NCBI GenBank assembly: GCA_016794505.1
Contig: JAEUJZ010000088.1
Span: 1-64,000 of the forward strand
Source: Myxococcales bacterium
Lineage (GTDB): Bacteria; Myxococcota_A; Polyangia; Palsa-1104; JAEUJZ01
DNA length: 64,000 nucleotides
Direction: 5' to 3'
The position numbers and the translations under genes were made by a program. The notes under the pieces were generated by a model. The model saw nothing but the letters and a program-made list of their open reading frames with translations, ran no database searches and was not told where the DNA came from. Position 1 is the stretch's first letter. Each line of letters begins with the position of its first letter. Of this stretch, positions 44,258 to 53,137 are shown one piece after another.

Positions 44258-45034
44258 ATGAGCACGCAGAAAGTCACCCTGCGGGTCTATCGCGGAGACG
44301 CCGAGAGCGGCGAGCTTCAGGACTATACCGTCGAGGTCTCAGAGGGCATGGTCGTCCTCGATGCCGTGCATCAGATCCAGGCGACGCAGGCTCCTGATCT
44401 CGCTTGTCGCTGGAACTGCAAAGCGGGCAAGTGTGGTAGCTGCAGCGCCGAGATCAACGGCAAGCCGCGGCTGATGTGCATGACGCGCATGGTCGACGCG
44501 ATCAAGACGGCGGAGGGTGGGCCAATCCTGGTCAAGCCGATGAAGACCTTCCCGCACATCAAAGATCTCGTCACCGACGTCAGCCAGAACTATCGCAACA
44601 ACAAGAAGATCACGCCGTTTCGTCCAGCCCCCAAGGGTCCCGACGGCGAGTGGAAGATTTTTCAGTACGAGATCGACCGCGCACAAGAGTTCCGCAAGTG
44701 CATCGAGTGCTACTTGTGCCAGAACGTCTGCCACGTCCTGCGCGACCACCACGAGTTCTCGTTCGCGGGGCCGCGGTACATGGTGCGGGCCGCCGGGCTT
44801 GAGATGCACCCCGCCGATCAAGGCGACCGCATCGATCAGCTCAAGGAAGAGCTGGGCATCGGCTACTGCAACATCACCAAGTGCTGCACAGAAGTCTGCC
44901 CCGAAGGCATCCACATCACCGACAACGCGATCATTCCGTTGAAAGAGCGCGTCGTCGACGAGCACTACGATCCGATCACGGCTCTGTTCCGCAAGGTCTT
45001 CGGCAAGAAGGCCCCGCCGAATCCCGCGCCCTAG
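44258..45034 (+). CDS. sdhB: Succinate dehydrogenase iron-sulfur subunit
   Basis: 258 residues, ATG after AAGAAGGAAAA. The N-terminal ferredoxin domain has the [2Fe-2S] cysteines in CRWNCKAGKCGSC with a final Cys in RLMC. The C-terminal domain has CIECYLCQNVC and CNITKCCTEVCPEGI for the [4Fe-4S] and [3Fe-4S] clusters. The first motif ends CH instead of the usual CP. It carries electrons from SdhA to quinone. Last gene of the sdh operon; convergent with the propeller lipoprotein, 25 bases between stops. Confidence 0.95.
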   Translation: MSTQKVTLRVYRGDAESGELQDYTVEVSEGMVVLDAVHQIQATQAPDLACRWNCKAGKCGSCSAEINGKPRLMCMTRMVDAIKTAEGGPILVKPMKTFPHIKDLVTDVSQNYRNNKKITPFRPAPKGPDGEWKIFQYEIDRAQEFRKCIECYLCQNVCHVLRDHHEFSFAGPRYMVRAAGLEMHPADQGDRIDQLKEELGIGYCNITKCCTEVCPEGIHITDNAIIPLKERVVDEHYDPITALFRKVFGKKAPPNPAP

Positions 45035-45059
45035 GAGGGCGATTACGCCAACAGCCTGT

Positions 45060-46502
45060 CTATCGGAACGCATGCAGGCAGCGATCGTCGCTGCCGATAT
45101 ACAGTGTTCCATCGGGTCCCAGCGTCGGGGCTCCGTCGATGTCTTCTTCTAGCTGAATCGACCAACGCAAGCGGCCGTCCGGCGACAGCGCATAGACCCG
45201 ATTGTCGCGCGAGCCGAAGACCACAGCTCCATCCGCATCGACGACGGGCGCAGACTGGATGCTGTCGGCGGACGCGAAGCTCCAGGCCAGGGTGCCGTCG
45301 GGTCGCAGCGCATACAGCACTCCGTCATATGCACCAAACACAACCACACCGTCGCTGCGCAGCGCGGGAGCCGCACGCACAGGCCCCCCGCTGATGAACG
45401 AAAAACGCGGCTGTCCCTGTGCATCGATCGCAAGAAGGCGGCGGGCTTCATCACCGACATACGACGTGCCATCGGGCCCAACAGCGGGAGCGCTTTCGAA
45501 TTCACCGGGTCCTTCTACTTGCCAGCGCTTGCTGCCATCTGGGCCCAAGGCATAGAGCACATCGTGGCAGACCGCTCTCAGGCTTCCATCGAGAGCAAGC
45601 GCGGGGGCCGACGAACAGTGCGGCTTTTTATCTGGCGGATGCTCGGGCGAATACGTCCACAGCAGCTTGCCCTCGGCGCTCGCTGCATAGATGGCGGCCC
45701 CCGCAAAATAGGCCACACCGCTTGCCGAGAGCGTGACGTCTTCGATGTCGCAGCGCGATGCTTCGGGCCCGCGCCCCGTTGACCAGCGGCAGCCCCCTGG
45801 TGACAGCGTCCACGCCACACTGCCATCCACGACACGCAGCGCCCGCAGCTTGTCATCATCGGAGCCCACCAGTGCCAAGGCTTCCTGCGCTGGCGCTGTC
45901 GGGCTCATCGCAGATGAAAGCAGCGCAGCAGCCGACCAGATCATGTCTCCGGTGCGGTGCTTCCAGCGGACCATGCCTTGCGCGCTCACGGCATAGACAT
46001 GGCGATCATGCGAAGAAAAGATCACCGTCCCATCGCTGGCAATGGTCGGAGCCGCCGCGATACTGCCCTGCGTGCAGACTCGCCAGAGCTCTTTGGGCTG
46101 TGCGCTGCTCAATCGGTAGGGGCTGCGTCCACTGCGCTGTGCATCGCCGCGCCCTTGTGGCACCGGTCCGGCATAGCGCGCAGGGCTGACTGTCGTCACC
46201 TGGCTCGCCACCGTCGAGACCGACGTGCCCCCAGCTCCGGCATCGACCACGGCCGCTGCCCGCAGCTCATGTGGTGTGATCGCAGCGCTGCCCGTCGAGC
46301 TGGGGTTCACAAGGCCCAGCTTGGCTGCGTTGCTTGCGGACTCGGCCCGCGCTGTGGTCCCCGTCCCCTGCCCCACTGCCGTCGCTGCCGTCGGCCCGGC
46401 CGCATATCCCGGAGCATATGGCGAGCGCGCTCCAACTTGGCAGGACACAGCCACAGTCGAGATCGCCAGCCACGTTCCCCATCGCTGTCGCACCGACGCC
46501 AT
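45060..46502 (-). CDS. PQQ-like beta-propeller lipoprotein
   Basis: 480 residues from ATG 46502 (ATG 46514 is an alternative). Lipobox with Cys21 in STVAVSC. After a ~100-residue Ala/Thr-rich linker come about eight repeats of the PQQ/BamB type, each with GTVIF or GVVYFA followed by VYALSPDG and a Trp (FSSHDRHVYAVSAQGMVRW; FGAYDGVLYALRPDGTLAW; FGSRDNRVYALSPDGRLRW; IGSDDRCLHAF). Such propellers act as scaffolds or bind quinones; without the dehydrogenase acidic residues I take this as a structural outer-membrane or periplasmic protein. BamB is one homologue but is much shorter. Confidence 0.82.
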   Translation of the reverse strand: MASVRQRWGTWLAISTVAVSCQVGARSPYAPGYAAGPTAATAVGQGTGTTARAESASNAAKLGLVNPSSTGSAAITPHELRAAAVVDAGAGGTSVSTVASQVTTVSPARYAGPVPQGRGDAQRSGRSPYRLSSAQPKELWRVCTQGSIAAAPTIASDGTVIFSSHDRHVYAVSAQGMVRWKHRTGDMIWSAAALLSSAMSPTAPAQEALALVGSDDDKLRALRVVDGSVAWTLSPGGCRWSTGRGPEASRCDIEDVTLSASGVAYFAGAAIYAASAEGKLLWTYSPEHPPDKKPHCSSAPALALDGSLRAVCHDVLYALGPDGSKRWQVEGPGEFESAPAVGPDGTSYVGDEARRLLAIDAQGQPRFSFISGGPVRAAPALRSDGVVVFGAYDGVLYALRPDGTLAWSFASADSIQSAPVVDADGAVVFGSRDNRVYALSPDGRLRWSIQLEEDIDGAPTLGPDGTLYIGSDDRCLHAFR

Positions 46503-46615
46503 CACGTCGAGCATCTTAGCATCCGCATGCTCCTTCATGTTGCGCCAGAGACACCACCCGCGTAGTCTTTCAAGACTTTGGCAACACTCGGTCAAATCGG
46601 CAGCGAGGGGCGTCG

Positions 46616-47926
46616 TTGAGCGAACGAGCAGCAAACTACACGGGCTTTTCCTCTGCATCGGCGGTGCGGCTCGTCATCGCGGCCTCCTGCGCAATCCTGG
46701 GCATCATCCTTCGCCTGGCGCATGTGAGCATGCCGGCTCCGGCGGCCTTGCTGGCCTTTGGTTCCTCTGTTCTGGCTGCGGCTTTTTTGTTGGCGTGGGC
46801 TGCCGAGGCTCTACAGGTCGATCTGTCCAGCGGCCTTTCGATGGCCATCCTCGCCTTCATTGCAGTCTTGCCGGAATACGCGGTCGACCTCTACTTCGCC
46901 GCTGCTGCCGCCCGCGACGAATCCTATCGCCACTATGCGGTGGCCAACATGACCGGTTCAAACCGCTTGCTGATTGGTGTCGGCTGGTCGCTGGTGGCGC
47001 TGTGCAGCATCTACTTCACGACGCGCTCCAGGCGCCAAAGCACAGGCAACGGCAACGCTGAGGAACCCGATGTTGCTGGTCTCGCTGTGCGCATGTCGCC
47101 TGGGTACGGCATCGACCTCACGATCTTGAGCTTGGCGACCGTCTGGTCCTTGGCGATGCCTCTCATGCACCAGATGGCGGTGTGGAATGGCATCGGCATG
47201 CTCGTTCTCTTCGTGTTCTATCTGTGGCGAGTCAGCAGTCAAGACGAAGCCGAGCCAGAGCTCGCCGGAGTCGCGCAGGATCTTGGTCAGCTGCCTGCGA
47301 GAGCGCGTCGTACCGCCGTGGGAACGCTGTTGCTGTTGGCCATGGCCACACTGCTTGCCGATGCCAAGCCCTTTGCCGAGTCCCTGATCAACAGCGGCAC
47401 CCAGCTTGGCATCGACCGCTTCCTGTTGGTGCAGTGGCTGGCGCCGCTTGCATCGGAAGCCCCGGAACTTCTGGTAGCGTCCATCTTTGCGCTCCGCGGG
47501 CATGGCGCAGCCGGCATGTCCGCGCTCTTGTCCTCCAAAGTGAACCAGTGGACGCTGCTCGTCGGGACCTTGCCGATTGTGTACTCCGGCGCGATGGGAC
47601 GCGTCACGCCTCTTGAGCTGGATGCACGGCAGACCGAAGAGCTTGTTCTCACCGCAACCCAGAGCCTGCTCGGCGTCGCGTTTCTGCTCAATGGCCGCCT
47701 GAACGGCTGGAAAGCCATCCTGCTTTTCGTGCTGTTTATCGTTCAGCTACCCTTCCAGCAGCCCGGCGTTCGCTATGCCCTGTCCGGCTTGTATGCAGTC
47801 CTAGCTCTGGTCTTCCTGGTCCTTTACGGCCGCCACGTCGGCGAGCATCTGCGCTTGACCTTCCGTCGCGGGACTCCCTCGTCGGACGCAGCCAGACAGA
47901 AAGCAGGGCCGCAGGAGCCGCTGTGA
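46616..47926 (+). CDS. CaCA-superfamily Na+/Ca2+ exchanger-like membrane protein
   Basis: 436 residues from TTG 46616 with GAGG upstream. About eleven helices in two inverted halves. The alpha-repeats are recognisable: AILAFIAVLPEYAVDLYFAA (first, with PEYAVD) followed by NMTGSNRLLIG; and LAPLASEAPELLVASIFALR (second, with SEAPEL) followed by LSSKVNQWTLLVGTLP. The paired acidic residues of the alpha repeats are the cation ligands. It should exchange Ca2+ or another divalent ion for Na+ or H+ across the inner membrane. The stop overlaps the next start (GTGA). Confidence 0.82.
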   Translation: MSERAANYTGFSSASAVRLVIAASCAILGIILRLAHVSMPAPAALLAFGSSVLAAAFLLAWAAEALQVDLSSGLSMAILAFIAVLPEYAVDLYFAAAAARDESYRHYAVANMTGSNRLLIGVGWSLVALCSIYFTTRSRRQSTGNGNAEEPDVAGLAVRMSPGYGIDLTILSLATVWSLAMPLMHQMAVWNGIGMLVLFVFYLWRVSSQDEAEPELAGVAQDLGQLPARARRTAVGTLLLLAMATLLADAKPFAESLINSGTQLGIDRFLLVQWLAPLASEAPELLVASIFALRGHGAAGMSALLSSKVNQWTLLVGTLPIVYSGAMGRVTPLELDARQTEELVLTATQSLLGVAFLLNGRLNGWKAILLFVLFIVQLPFQQPGVRYALSGLYAVLALVFLVLYGRHVGEHLRLTFRRGTPSSDAARQKAGPQEPL

Positions 47927-48861
47927 AGCGCCTTGGATCTCGCTGGCGCCCTCTGGCTCCCGCCGATGTAGCCGAAGCCGCCCGCGATCTGGTTGCCCGT
48001 GCGCAGGCGGCTCTCAGCGACGAGTATCGTGCCGGAGCCGAGCGCCAGATCCTGCAGCTTTATGACCTGCTCATCCCCACCCTAGACAAGTGGGCCCTAA
48101 GCAAGTCCGCGGATGCCCACTCAGCGACGCCTGCCCTGCTTGATCTGTGGCATGAGCTTGCCGATATCGACGCCGAGCGCGAGTCCATCGAAGAGCTCCT
48201 GCTGTGGAATGCCGGACACCGCGATGGCACCGGCCTGCCTGCCCTCGCCACATCCCCGGCTGAGGACGACGCACAGCAAGCAGCCCAGCGCGACTGGCTG
48301 GCACAGGCCCTGAAAGAGGCCCCCCTGCCTTGTTCGCACTGGTGGCGGCAGTTGGTCCGCCGGGCCCAAGGTTCCCTGGACGACTGCGCGCACATTACGG
48401 TCCAGCGCGAAGCCTCCGTGGTCGTTGAGCGCCCGCCTCCGACCCATTCGATCACGGGCCCGCAGCCTGGCGGTCTGGCCACCACATCGCTTGGCGCCTT
48501 GCAGTCTGGGGATCGCCTGACCCTGCGCTGGCCGCTGCGCCTACCTGGCCGCGTGCTCGTGCTGCATGCGCTAGGTGACGAACGCGACGCTGAGCTGACG
48601 CAGGTCCTGCCTGCTCCCGACGGCGATGCCAGTGAGGGCGTACCGCGACGGGCTCACGAAGTTGTGGAGGTGGTCGGTGAAGTCCTGCCCAGCTCCGCCC
48701 CACAGGACGGCCAGGAACACAGCCTCATTCTGATCTGGGGCCCCGAGATGCTTCCTGCGGCCTGGGGTCAAGAAGTCATCTCACGCCGCTGCGTGCCCGT
48801 GGGATCGCGCGTGTGGCGCTATACGTATTCCGTCTATCAGCCCGTCCGCAGTGAACCATGA
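47923..48861 (+). CDS. Hypothetical protein in thiD operon
   Basis: 312 residues from GTG 47923, overlapping the exchanger stop by four bases and overlapping thiD by four at its end, so the three genes are coupled. It is soluble. The N-terminal half is helical with a coiled-coil-like segment (VAEAARDLVARAQAALSDEY, ELADIDAERESIEELLLWNA); the C-terminal half is beta-rich (GDRLTLRWPLRLPGRVLVLH, HSLILIWGPEMLP). Family not recognised. The context, a cation exchanger and a thiamin-salvage kinase, does not clarify its role. Confidence 0.65.
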   Translation: MKRLGSRWRPLAPADVAEAARDLVARAQAALSDEYRAGAERQILQLYDLLIPTLDKWALSKSADAHSATPALLDLWHELADIDAERESIEELLLWNAGHRDGTGLPALATSPAEDDAQQAAQRDWLAQALKEAPLPCSHWWRQLVRRAQGSLDDCAHITVQREASVVVERPPPTHSITGPQPGGLATTSLGALQSGDRLTLRWPLRLPGRVLVLHALGDERDAELTQVLPAPDGDASEGVPRRAHEVVEVVGEVLPSSAPQDGQEHSLILIWGPEMLPAAWGQEVISRRCVPVGSRVWRYTYSVYQPVRSEP

Positions 48862-49730
48862 CCCGCCCAGCCATTGCTCTCACCATTGCCGGCTCCGATC
48901 CCAGTGGAGGCGCCGGGATCCAAGCCGACCTCAAGACGTTCTCGGCGCTAGGCGTCTATGGCGCAGCCGCTGTGACGGCCCTTACGGCGCAGAACACCAG
49001 GACCGTTCGCGCCGTTCACTCGATCAGCCCCAGCTTTGTAAAAGCGCAGATCGAAGCCGTACTCAGCGATCTGCCCGTCGATGCCATCAAGCTCGGCATG
49101 CTCGAAAGTGCCGCGGTCATTCACGTCGTCGCTGATGTGCTGCAGGCCGTGCCGCAGATCCCGGTGGTGCTGGACCCGGTCATGCTGTCGAAAAGTGGCG
49201 CACCCTTGCTGGTCCGCGATGCCGTCGAGGCTCTGCGCCATCGGCTGCTCCCGCGCGCCGCGGTATTGACCCCCAATCTGCCCGAAGCCGCCGCTCTGTT
49301 GGGCATCCAGGAAGCGGAGATCGTTCCAGCCGACTCAACGAATCGTACGGGGCCTGCGACCGATGCCGCGCTGCTTGCGTGCTGCCGTCGACTGCGTGAT
49401 CTAGGCGCGCAGAGCGTCGTTCTAAAAGGCGGCCACATCGACCCGCATGGCACAAGCAGCGACGACTTCTATTGGGATGGCAAGCTCCCCATGCGGCTTG
49501 TGGCGCCGCGCATCGTCACGCGCAACACGCATGGCACCGGCTGCACGTATGCCGCGGCCATCGCAGCCGGTCTCGCTCGCGGTGAGTCCCTTCGCAGCGC
49601 GGTCATTTCTGCCCGCCAGTACGTGCAGCAGGCCATCGCGGCCGGCGCGTCGCTGCGTATCGGCGAAGGTCATGGTCCCTTGCATCACTTCGCAGCGCAG
49701 TGGCCCAAAGAAGCCATGCGAGGAAACTAG
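48858..49730 (+). CDS. thiD: Hydroxymethylpyrimidine/phosphomethylpyrimidine kinase ThiD
   Basis: 290 residues. Ribokinase-fold with ThiD signatures: LTIAGSDPSGGAGIQADLKT at the N-terminus, VYGAAAVTALTAQNT, VVLDPVMLSKSGAPLL, LTPNLPEAAALLG, and the anion hole NTHGTGCTYAAAIAAGLARG. It phosphorylates HMP and HMP-P to HMP-PP for thiamin diphosphate synthesis. No TPP riboswitch can precede it because it overlaps the upstream gene (ATGA). No thiC/thiE/thiG neighbour is present, so it may serve salvage as well as synthesis. Confidence 0.95.
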   Translation: MTRPAIALTIAGSDPSGGAGIQADLKTFSALGVYGAAAVTALTAQNTRTVRAVHSISPSFVKAQIEAVLSDLPVDAIKLGMLESAAVIHVVADVLQAVPQIPVVLDPVMLSKSGAPLLVRDAVEALRHRLLPRAAVLTPNLPEAAALLGIQEAEIVPADSTNRTGPATDAALLACCRRLRDLGAQSVVLKGGHIDPHGTSSDDFYWDGKLPMRLVAPRIVTRNTHGTGCTYAAAIAAGLARGESLRSAVISARQYVQQAIAAGASLRIGEGHGPLHHFAAQWPKEAMRGN

Positions 49731-49800
49731 AAAATCTATCGCCGCGATATGGTGGCTTTTTCTGCTGTCTTGCTCTCGGCTCCCCCACTATCATGGGCAG

Positions 49801-51546
49801 GTGGTGATCCCTCTCGTCCAATCGAGTCTGCCTCCGCAGCCGTTGCGAACCGTGTGCCGCTCACAGGGACGTTTCCGCACCATACGTTTTACCTCGTGGG
49901 TCGGCGCACTATCGGCGCTGCTGAGCTCTCTGCTCGCGCCGCAGAGCGCCGGCATCCGCATCGGCTCTTGGGCTCACGCCGAAGAGGCCGCGGTCGAGCG
50001 TACCCCCGAGCCCAGCACGCCTCCGCCTGCGCCGACGGGCGTGCGAGTCGCGGCGGCTACGACGGCGCCGCTCGCAGCGTCATCAGCCCTGACAGCCCCG
50101 CTCGCTGCCTCGACCAACGATGCCGTCGGCTTTGAACGCGACGAAGACGCCCCGCTGGCCGGCTACACCAACGGCGCTGCCTTTTTGCGCTCGCGCGACA
50201 GTAACTTTGTCTTCTATCCCAACGGCCGCCTCAACATCGACGCCTTCTTCTTCCCCAACCGCGGCGACATTCGCGTGGGAGGCGAGACCCCTGGCGTTCA
50301 GGACGGCGTCAACGATCAACGCCCGCGCGACACCATCTTCATCCGTCGTGCCCGCGCCGAGTTCAACGGCACCGTCCTCAAGCACTTCGACTACATGCTG
50401 GCTGGAGAGTTCGCCAGCATCCCGATCATGTTCCAGTCGGCGCAGATCAGCGACGTGTTCGTCAACGTCAACTACACGCCGTGGGCCAACATTCAGATTG
50501 GGCAGTTTGACGCGCCATTTACGCTCGAAAATCGCACCGTCGACAAGTACATCGACTTTATGGAGCGCTCGATCACCGTACGCTCGTTCGCCGTGCCGAT
50601 GAACAAAGAGATCGGCGTCATGGTGCATGGCTTGGCACCGCAGCGCTTTCTGCGGTACGAGGTTGGCATCTTCAATGGCGACGGTGGCAACGTCAGAAAC
50701 CCGGACAATCACTTCGACGTCATCGGCCGCGCCTATTTCGCACCGCTGGCTTTGCTGCAGCGAGCCAGTGCCACGCGCTGGCTGTCCGAGATTTGGGTCG
50801 GTGCCTCGTTCTGGTATGGGCAGCGCGTCGATGTTCCCTACGACGCCTTCCCGCCGCTGTCTAGCAACGCGGCCGTGGTCTTCGTGCCGCCCGTCTTCGG
50901 AAATGGCAATCGACTCGTCCCCAACGGCTCGATCCTCAAGTGGGCCGTCGAGGTCAACGTCCCCATCGGCCCCATTGGCTGGCGCTTTGAGCTCGTCCGC
51001 AGCGAGCGCGACGGGATTGGCATTTATCGACCGATGGCGACCGACGCAGCCAACAACGTCCCGCTGTCGCGTGCCTTGTCGGGCAACATCAACCGCCGCG
51101 GTACCTCGTTCTATCTGCAGATGTGGTACTGGATTCTCGGCTCACCGACGATGCTACCGACGGCCGGGCAAGAGATTCCGCAGCGCTGGGCCGGCTTCAA
51201 GAAAGGCAAAGAGTCCTTCCCCATTGGCCTATATATCAGCGCCCGCTACGAGCGCATGTTCGCCGAGCACGACGAGATCGCGCAGGAAGGTCTAGGCCTC
51301 AGCGACGAGCAGCGCGCCATCCTCGGCAACGTCTCGGTCGACTCGTTCGGACTGGCTGTGAACCTTTGGCTGTCCCGTCACGTGCGCTTCTCGGCCAACT
51401 ACTTCCTCAACTATCTTGACGGCAACATGCCCGTGATCTCGGGAGACGTCCGCTTCCCACCGGCTGGTCCGCTGATGCAGCCCACGTATCCGTTCTATCG
51501 CACGCCCGAGCACGAGATCTTGTTTCGCGCTGCCTTGGCGCTGTAG
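49801..51546 (+). CDS. Phosphate-selective porin O/P-like outer-membrane protein
   Basis: The open frame runs back into thiD; GTG 49801, GTG 49804 or GTG 49852 are likely starts, giving 565-582 residues. A basic then hydrophobic segment (WVGALSALLSSLLAP..SWAHAEE) is a signal peptide. A Thr/Ala/Pro linker precedes the barrel from ~residue 130: FVFYPNGRLNIDAFFFPNRG, IFIRRARAEFNGTVLKHFDY, FVNVNYTPWANIQIGQFDAP, FMERSITVRSFAVPMNKEIG. These are the OprO/OprP (PF07396) marks. It ends FRAALAL rather than with a clean C-terminal Phe. The ion preference is not readable. Confidence 0.8.
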   Translation: MVIPLVQSSLPPQPLRTVCRSQGRFRTIRFTSWVGALSALLSSLLAPQSAGIRIGSWAHAEEAAVERTPEPSTPPPAPTGVRVAAATTAPLAASSALTAPLAASTNDAVGFERDEDAPLAGYTNGAAFLRSRDSNFVFYPNGRLNIDAFFFPNRGDIRVGGETPGVQDGVNDQRPRDTIFIRRARAEFNGTVLKHFDYMLAGEFASIPIMFQSAQISDVFVNVNYTPWANIQIGQFDAPFTLENRTVDKYIDFMERSITVRSFAVPMNKEIGVMVHGLAPQRFLRYEVGIFNGDGGNVRNPDNHFDVIGRAYFAPLALLQRASATRWLSEIWVGASFWYGQRVDVPYDAFPPLSSNAAVVFVPPVFGNGNRLVPNGSILKWAVEVNVPIGPIGWRFELVRSERDGIGIYRPMATDAANNVPLSRALSGNINRRGTSFYLQMWYWILGSPTMLPTAGQEIPQRWAGFKKGKESFPIGLYISARYERMFAEHDEIAQEGLGLSDEQRAILGNVSVDSFGLAVNLWLSRHVRFSANYFLNYLDGNMPVISGDVRFPPAGPLMQPTYPFYRTPEHEILFRAALAL

Positions 51547-51697
51547 CCCCCCGCGTTGAACACCGTACCAAAAAGCCTGCGCAGCGATGCCATGCATCGC
51601 GACGTTCGGCCACGCGCTACGTGGCCGGCATCAAACGTTGGCAGAGCTGCGTTGGGAAGAAAACAGGCGGGGAAAAACGGCGGGAAACAGGCAGGAG

Positions 51698-52153
51698 CTA
51701 GGACGCAGACTTGGCTTCAGCGACGGTCAGCTTAATCTTGCCAACCACGCCTTGGCCCAGCTTCAGCTCGACGGTGTACTCGCCCGTGTTCTTGATCGGG
51801 CTTCCGATCACCAGCTTCTTGCGGTCGATCGTCACACCCAGCGTACGCACGGCTTCTTCGACATCGCGGGTGCTGATCGAGCCGTACAGCTTGCCGCCTT
51901 CGCCCGTCTGACGCTCGATACGCACGCTCAGCGAAGCGATCTTGTCCGCAACGGACTGCGCGTCCTTCTGCAGCTTGGCGTTGCGGGCGGCAATGATCTT
52001 TTTGTGGTGCTCGACCTGACGCACGTTGCGCTCGGTCGCCAGAACAGCCAACCCCTGCGGGATCAGGAAGTTGCGACCATAGCCCGGCTTCACCGAGACC
52101 ACTTCGCCGCCCTTCCCGAGATTCGGCACTTCTTCTCGCAAGATGATCCGCAT
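51698..52153 (-). CDS. rplI: 50S ribosomal protein L9
   Basis: 151 residues, normal length. N-terminal signature MRIILREEVPNLGKGGEVVS followed by VKPGYGRNFLIPQGLAVLAT, a central helix and the C-terminal GEGGKLYGSISTRDVEEAV domain. Last gene of the L25-pth-S6-S18-L9 operon, nine bases after rpsR. The gap to the convergent porin is 151 bases and holds no clear terminator. Confidence 0.97.
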   Translation of the reverse strand: MRIILREEVPNLGKGGEVVSVKPGYGRNFLIPQGLAVLATERNVRQVEHHKKIIAARNAKLQKDAQSVADKIASLSVRIERQTGEGGKLYGSISTRDVEEAVRTLGVTIDRKKLVIGSPIKNTGEYTVELKLGQGVVGKIKLTVAEAKSAS

Positions 52154-52162
52154 CGTGATCTC

Positions 52163-52492
52163 CTAGTCGCCCATCACGGTGTAAGGCATGAGCGCGATCA
52201 TGCGCGAGCGACGCACGGCCAAGGCGACCTTGCGCTGGTGCTTGGCACAGTTGCCCGAGATGCGTCGCGGAATGATCTTGCCGCGATCGGTGATGAAGTA
52301 TTTGAGAAGCTGCGGGTCCTTGTAGTCGATGGCCAGCGTCTGATCGGCGCAGAAGCGGCAGACCTTGCGACGCGAGAACCCACGCTTGCGAGCGCCCGGC
52401 CCACCGGCCCCACCTTTGCGGCCGTCCTTGTCGCCTGGGCCACCGCGGCCACCACGGCCGCCGCGATCGTTGTCGTCGAAATCGGTAGACAT
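52163..52492 (-). CDS. rpsR: 30S ribosomal protein S18 with Gly/Arg-rich N-terminal extension
   Basis: 109 residues against the usual ~75. The S18 core starts near residue 38 (KVCRFCADQTLAIDYKDPQL, then LLKYFITDRGKIIPRRISGN). The Cys positions (CRFC, later CAKH) fit a C+ zinc-binding form. The first ~35 residues are a basic Gly/Arg/Lys extension (GGRGGRGGPGDKDGRKGG). It lies three bases after rpsF. The basic tail could meet the acidic tail of S6 in the S6-S18 pair. Confidence 0.95.
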   Translation of the reverse strand: MSTDFDDNDRGGRGGRGGPGDKDGRKGGAGGPGARKRGFSRRKVCRFCADQTLAIDYKDPQLLKYFITDRGKIIPRRISGNCAKHQRKVALAVRRSRMIALMPYTVMGD

Positions 52493-52495
52493 GGC

Positions 52496-53002
52496 TTACT
52501 CCTCCCCCTTGTCAGCGCCGGCCAAGCGCTCTTCTTCCAGATCGGGATCGAATTCGTCGTCTTCCTCATCGTCGCGGAAGCGGACCGCACCAGTAACCAG
52601 TTCCTCCTCGTCGGGAACCGTGCTGGCTGCCTTCAGGAAGCTCTCGTCATCGACACCGACCGGCCGTGTATCGGGGACCACGTCCTCGTCGACCTTTACG
52701 GTGTAGTAGCGGACGACCGAGTCAAGCATGCGCAGGTTGCGCTCGATCTCTTCGACCAGGCCGGTCGAGCCGAGAAAGCGCCAGTACATGTAGATGCCCT
52801 TGAGCTGCTTCTTGATCTCGTAGGCCAGCTTGCGCTTGCCCCAGTTGTCGAGCTTCAGGGCGCGGCCACCCTGGCTATCAATCACGCTGCGCACGCGTGA
52901 GTTGACCTGGGTGATGCCATCTTGGTTGGTCTCGGGACGCAGGATGAAGATCGTCTCGTACTCTCTCTGCGTTCCCGGCTCGTCGCGCATCGACGTCGCC
53001 AT
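52496..53002 (-). CDS. rpsF: 30S ribosomal protein S6 with acidic C-terminal extension
   Basis: 168 residues from ATG 53002, with GAGGAG eight bases upstream; most S6 are 95-135 residues. The conserved fold: REYETIFILRPETNQDGITQ, ALKLDNWGKRKLAYEIKKQL, GIYMYWRFLGSTGLVEEIER and NLRMLDSVVRYYTVKVD. From ~residue 117 onward the tail is strongly acidic (PDEEELVTGAVRFRDDEEDD, then EFDPDLEEERLAGADKGEE). Binds 16S rRNA with S18. Translated 135 bases after pth. Confidence 0.96.
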   Translation of the reverse strand: MATSMRDEPGTQREYETIFILRPETNQDGITQVNSRVRSVIDSQGGRALKLDNWGKRKLAYEIKKQLKGIYMYWRFLGSTGLVEEIERNLRMLDSVVRYYTVKVDEDVVPDTRPVGVDDESFLKAASTVPDEEELVTGAVRFRDDEEDDEFDPDLEEERLAGADKGEE

Positions 53003-53137
53003 GTGTTGTCTCCTCGTGGCTGATAAAGCCCCCAAACCGAGTCAGGGGCGAGGATGGGGAACTTTCGTCCCCGATGGGGAACCCATCTTCTACTCAATCT
53101 TGCGGGGGAATTGCAACGACTTTGAGCGAGCGGCTGC

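Noticed and set aside
48500..48857. TPP riboswitch ahead of thiD
   Set aside because: thiD overlaps the upstream gene by four bases, and no conserved TPP-aptamer sequence was seen.
49447..49800. N-terminal extension of the porin frame into thiD
   Set aside because: The extra residues are a shadow of thiD; the signal-peptide-like stretch begins after 49801.
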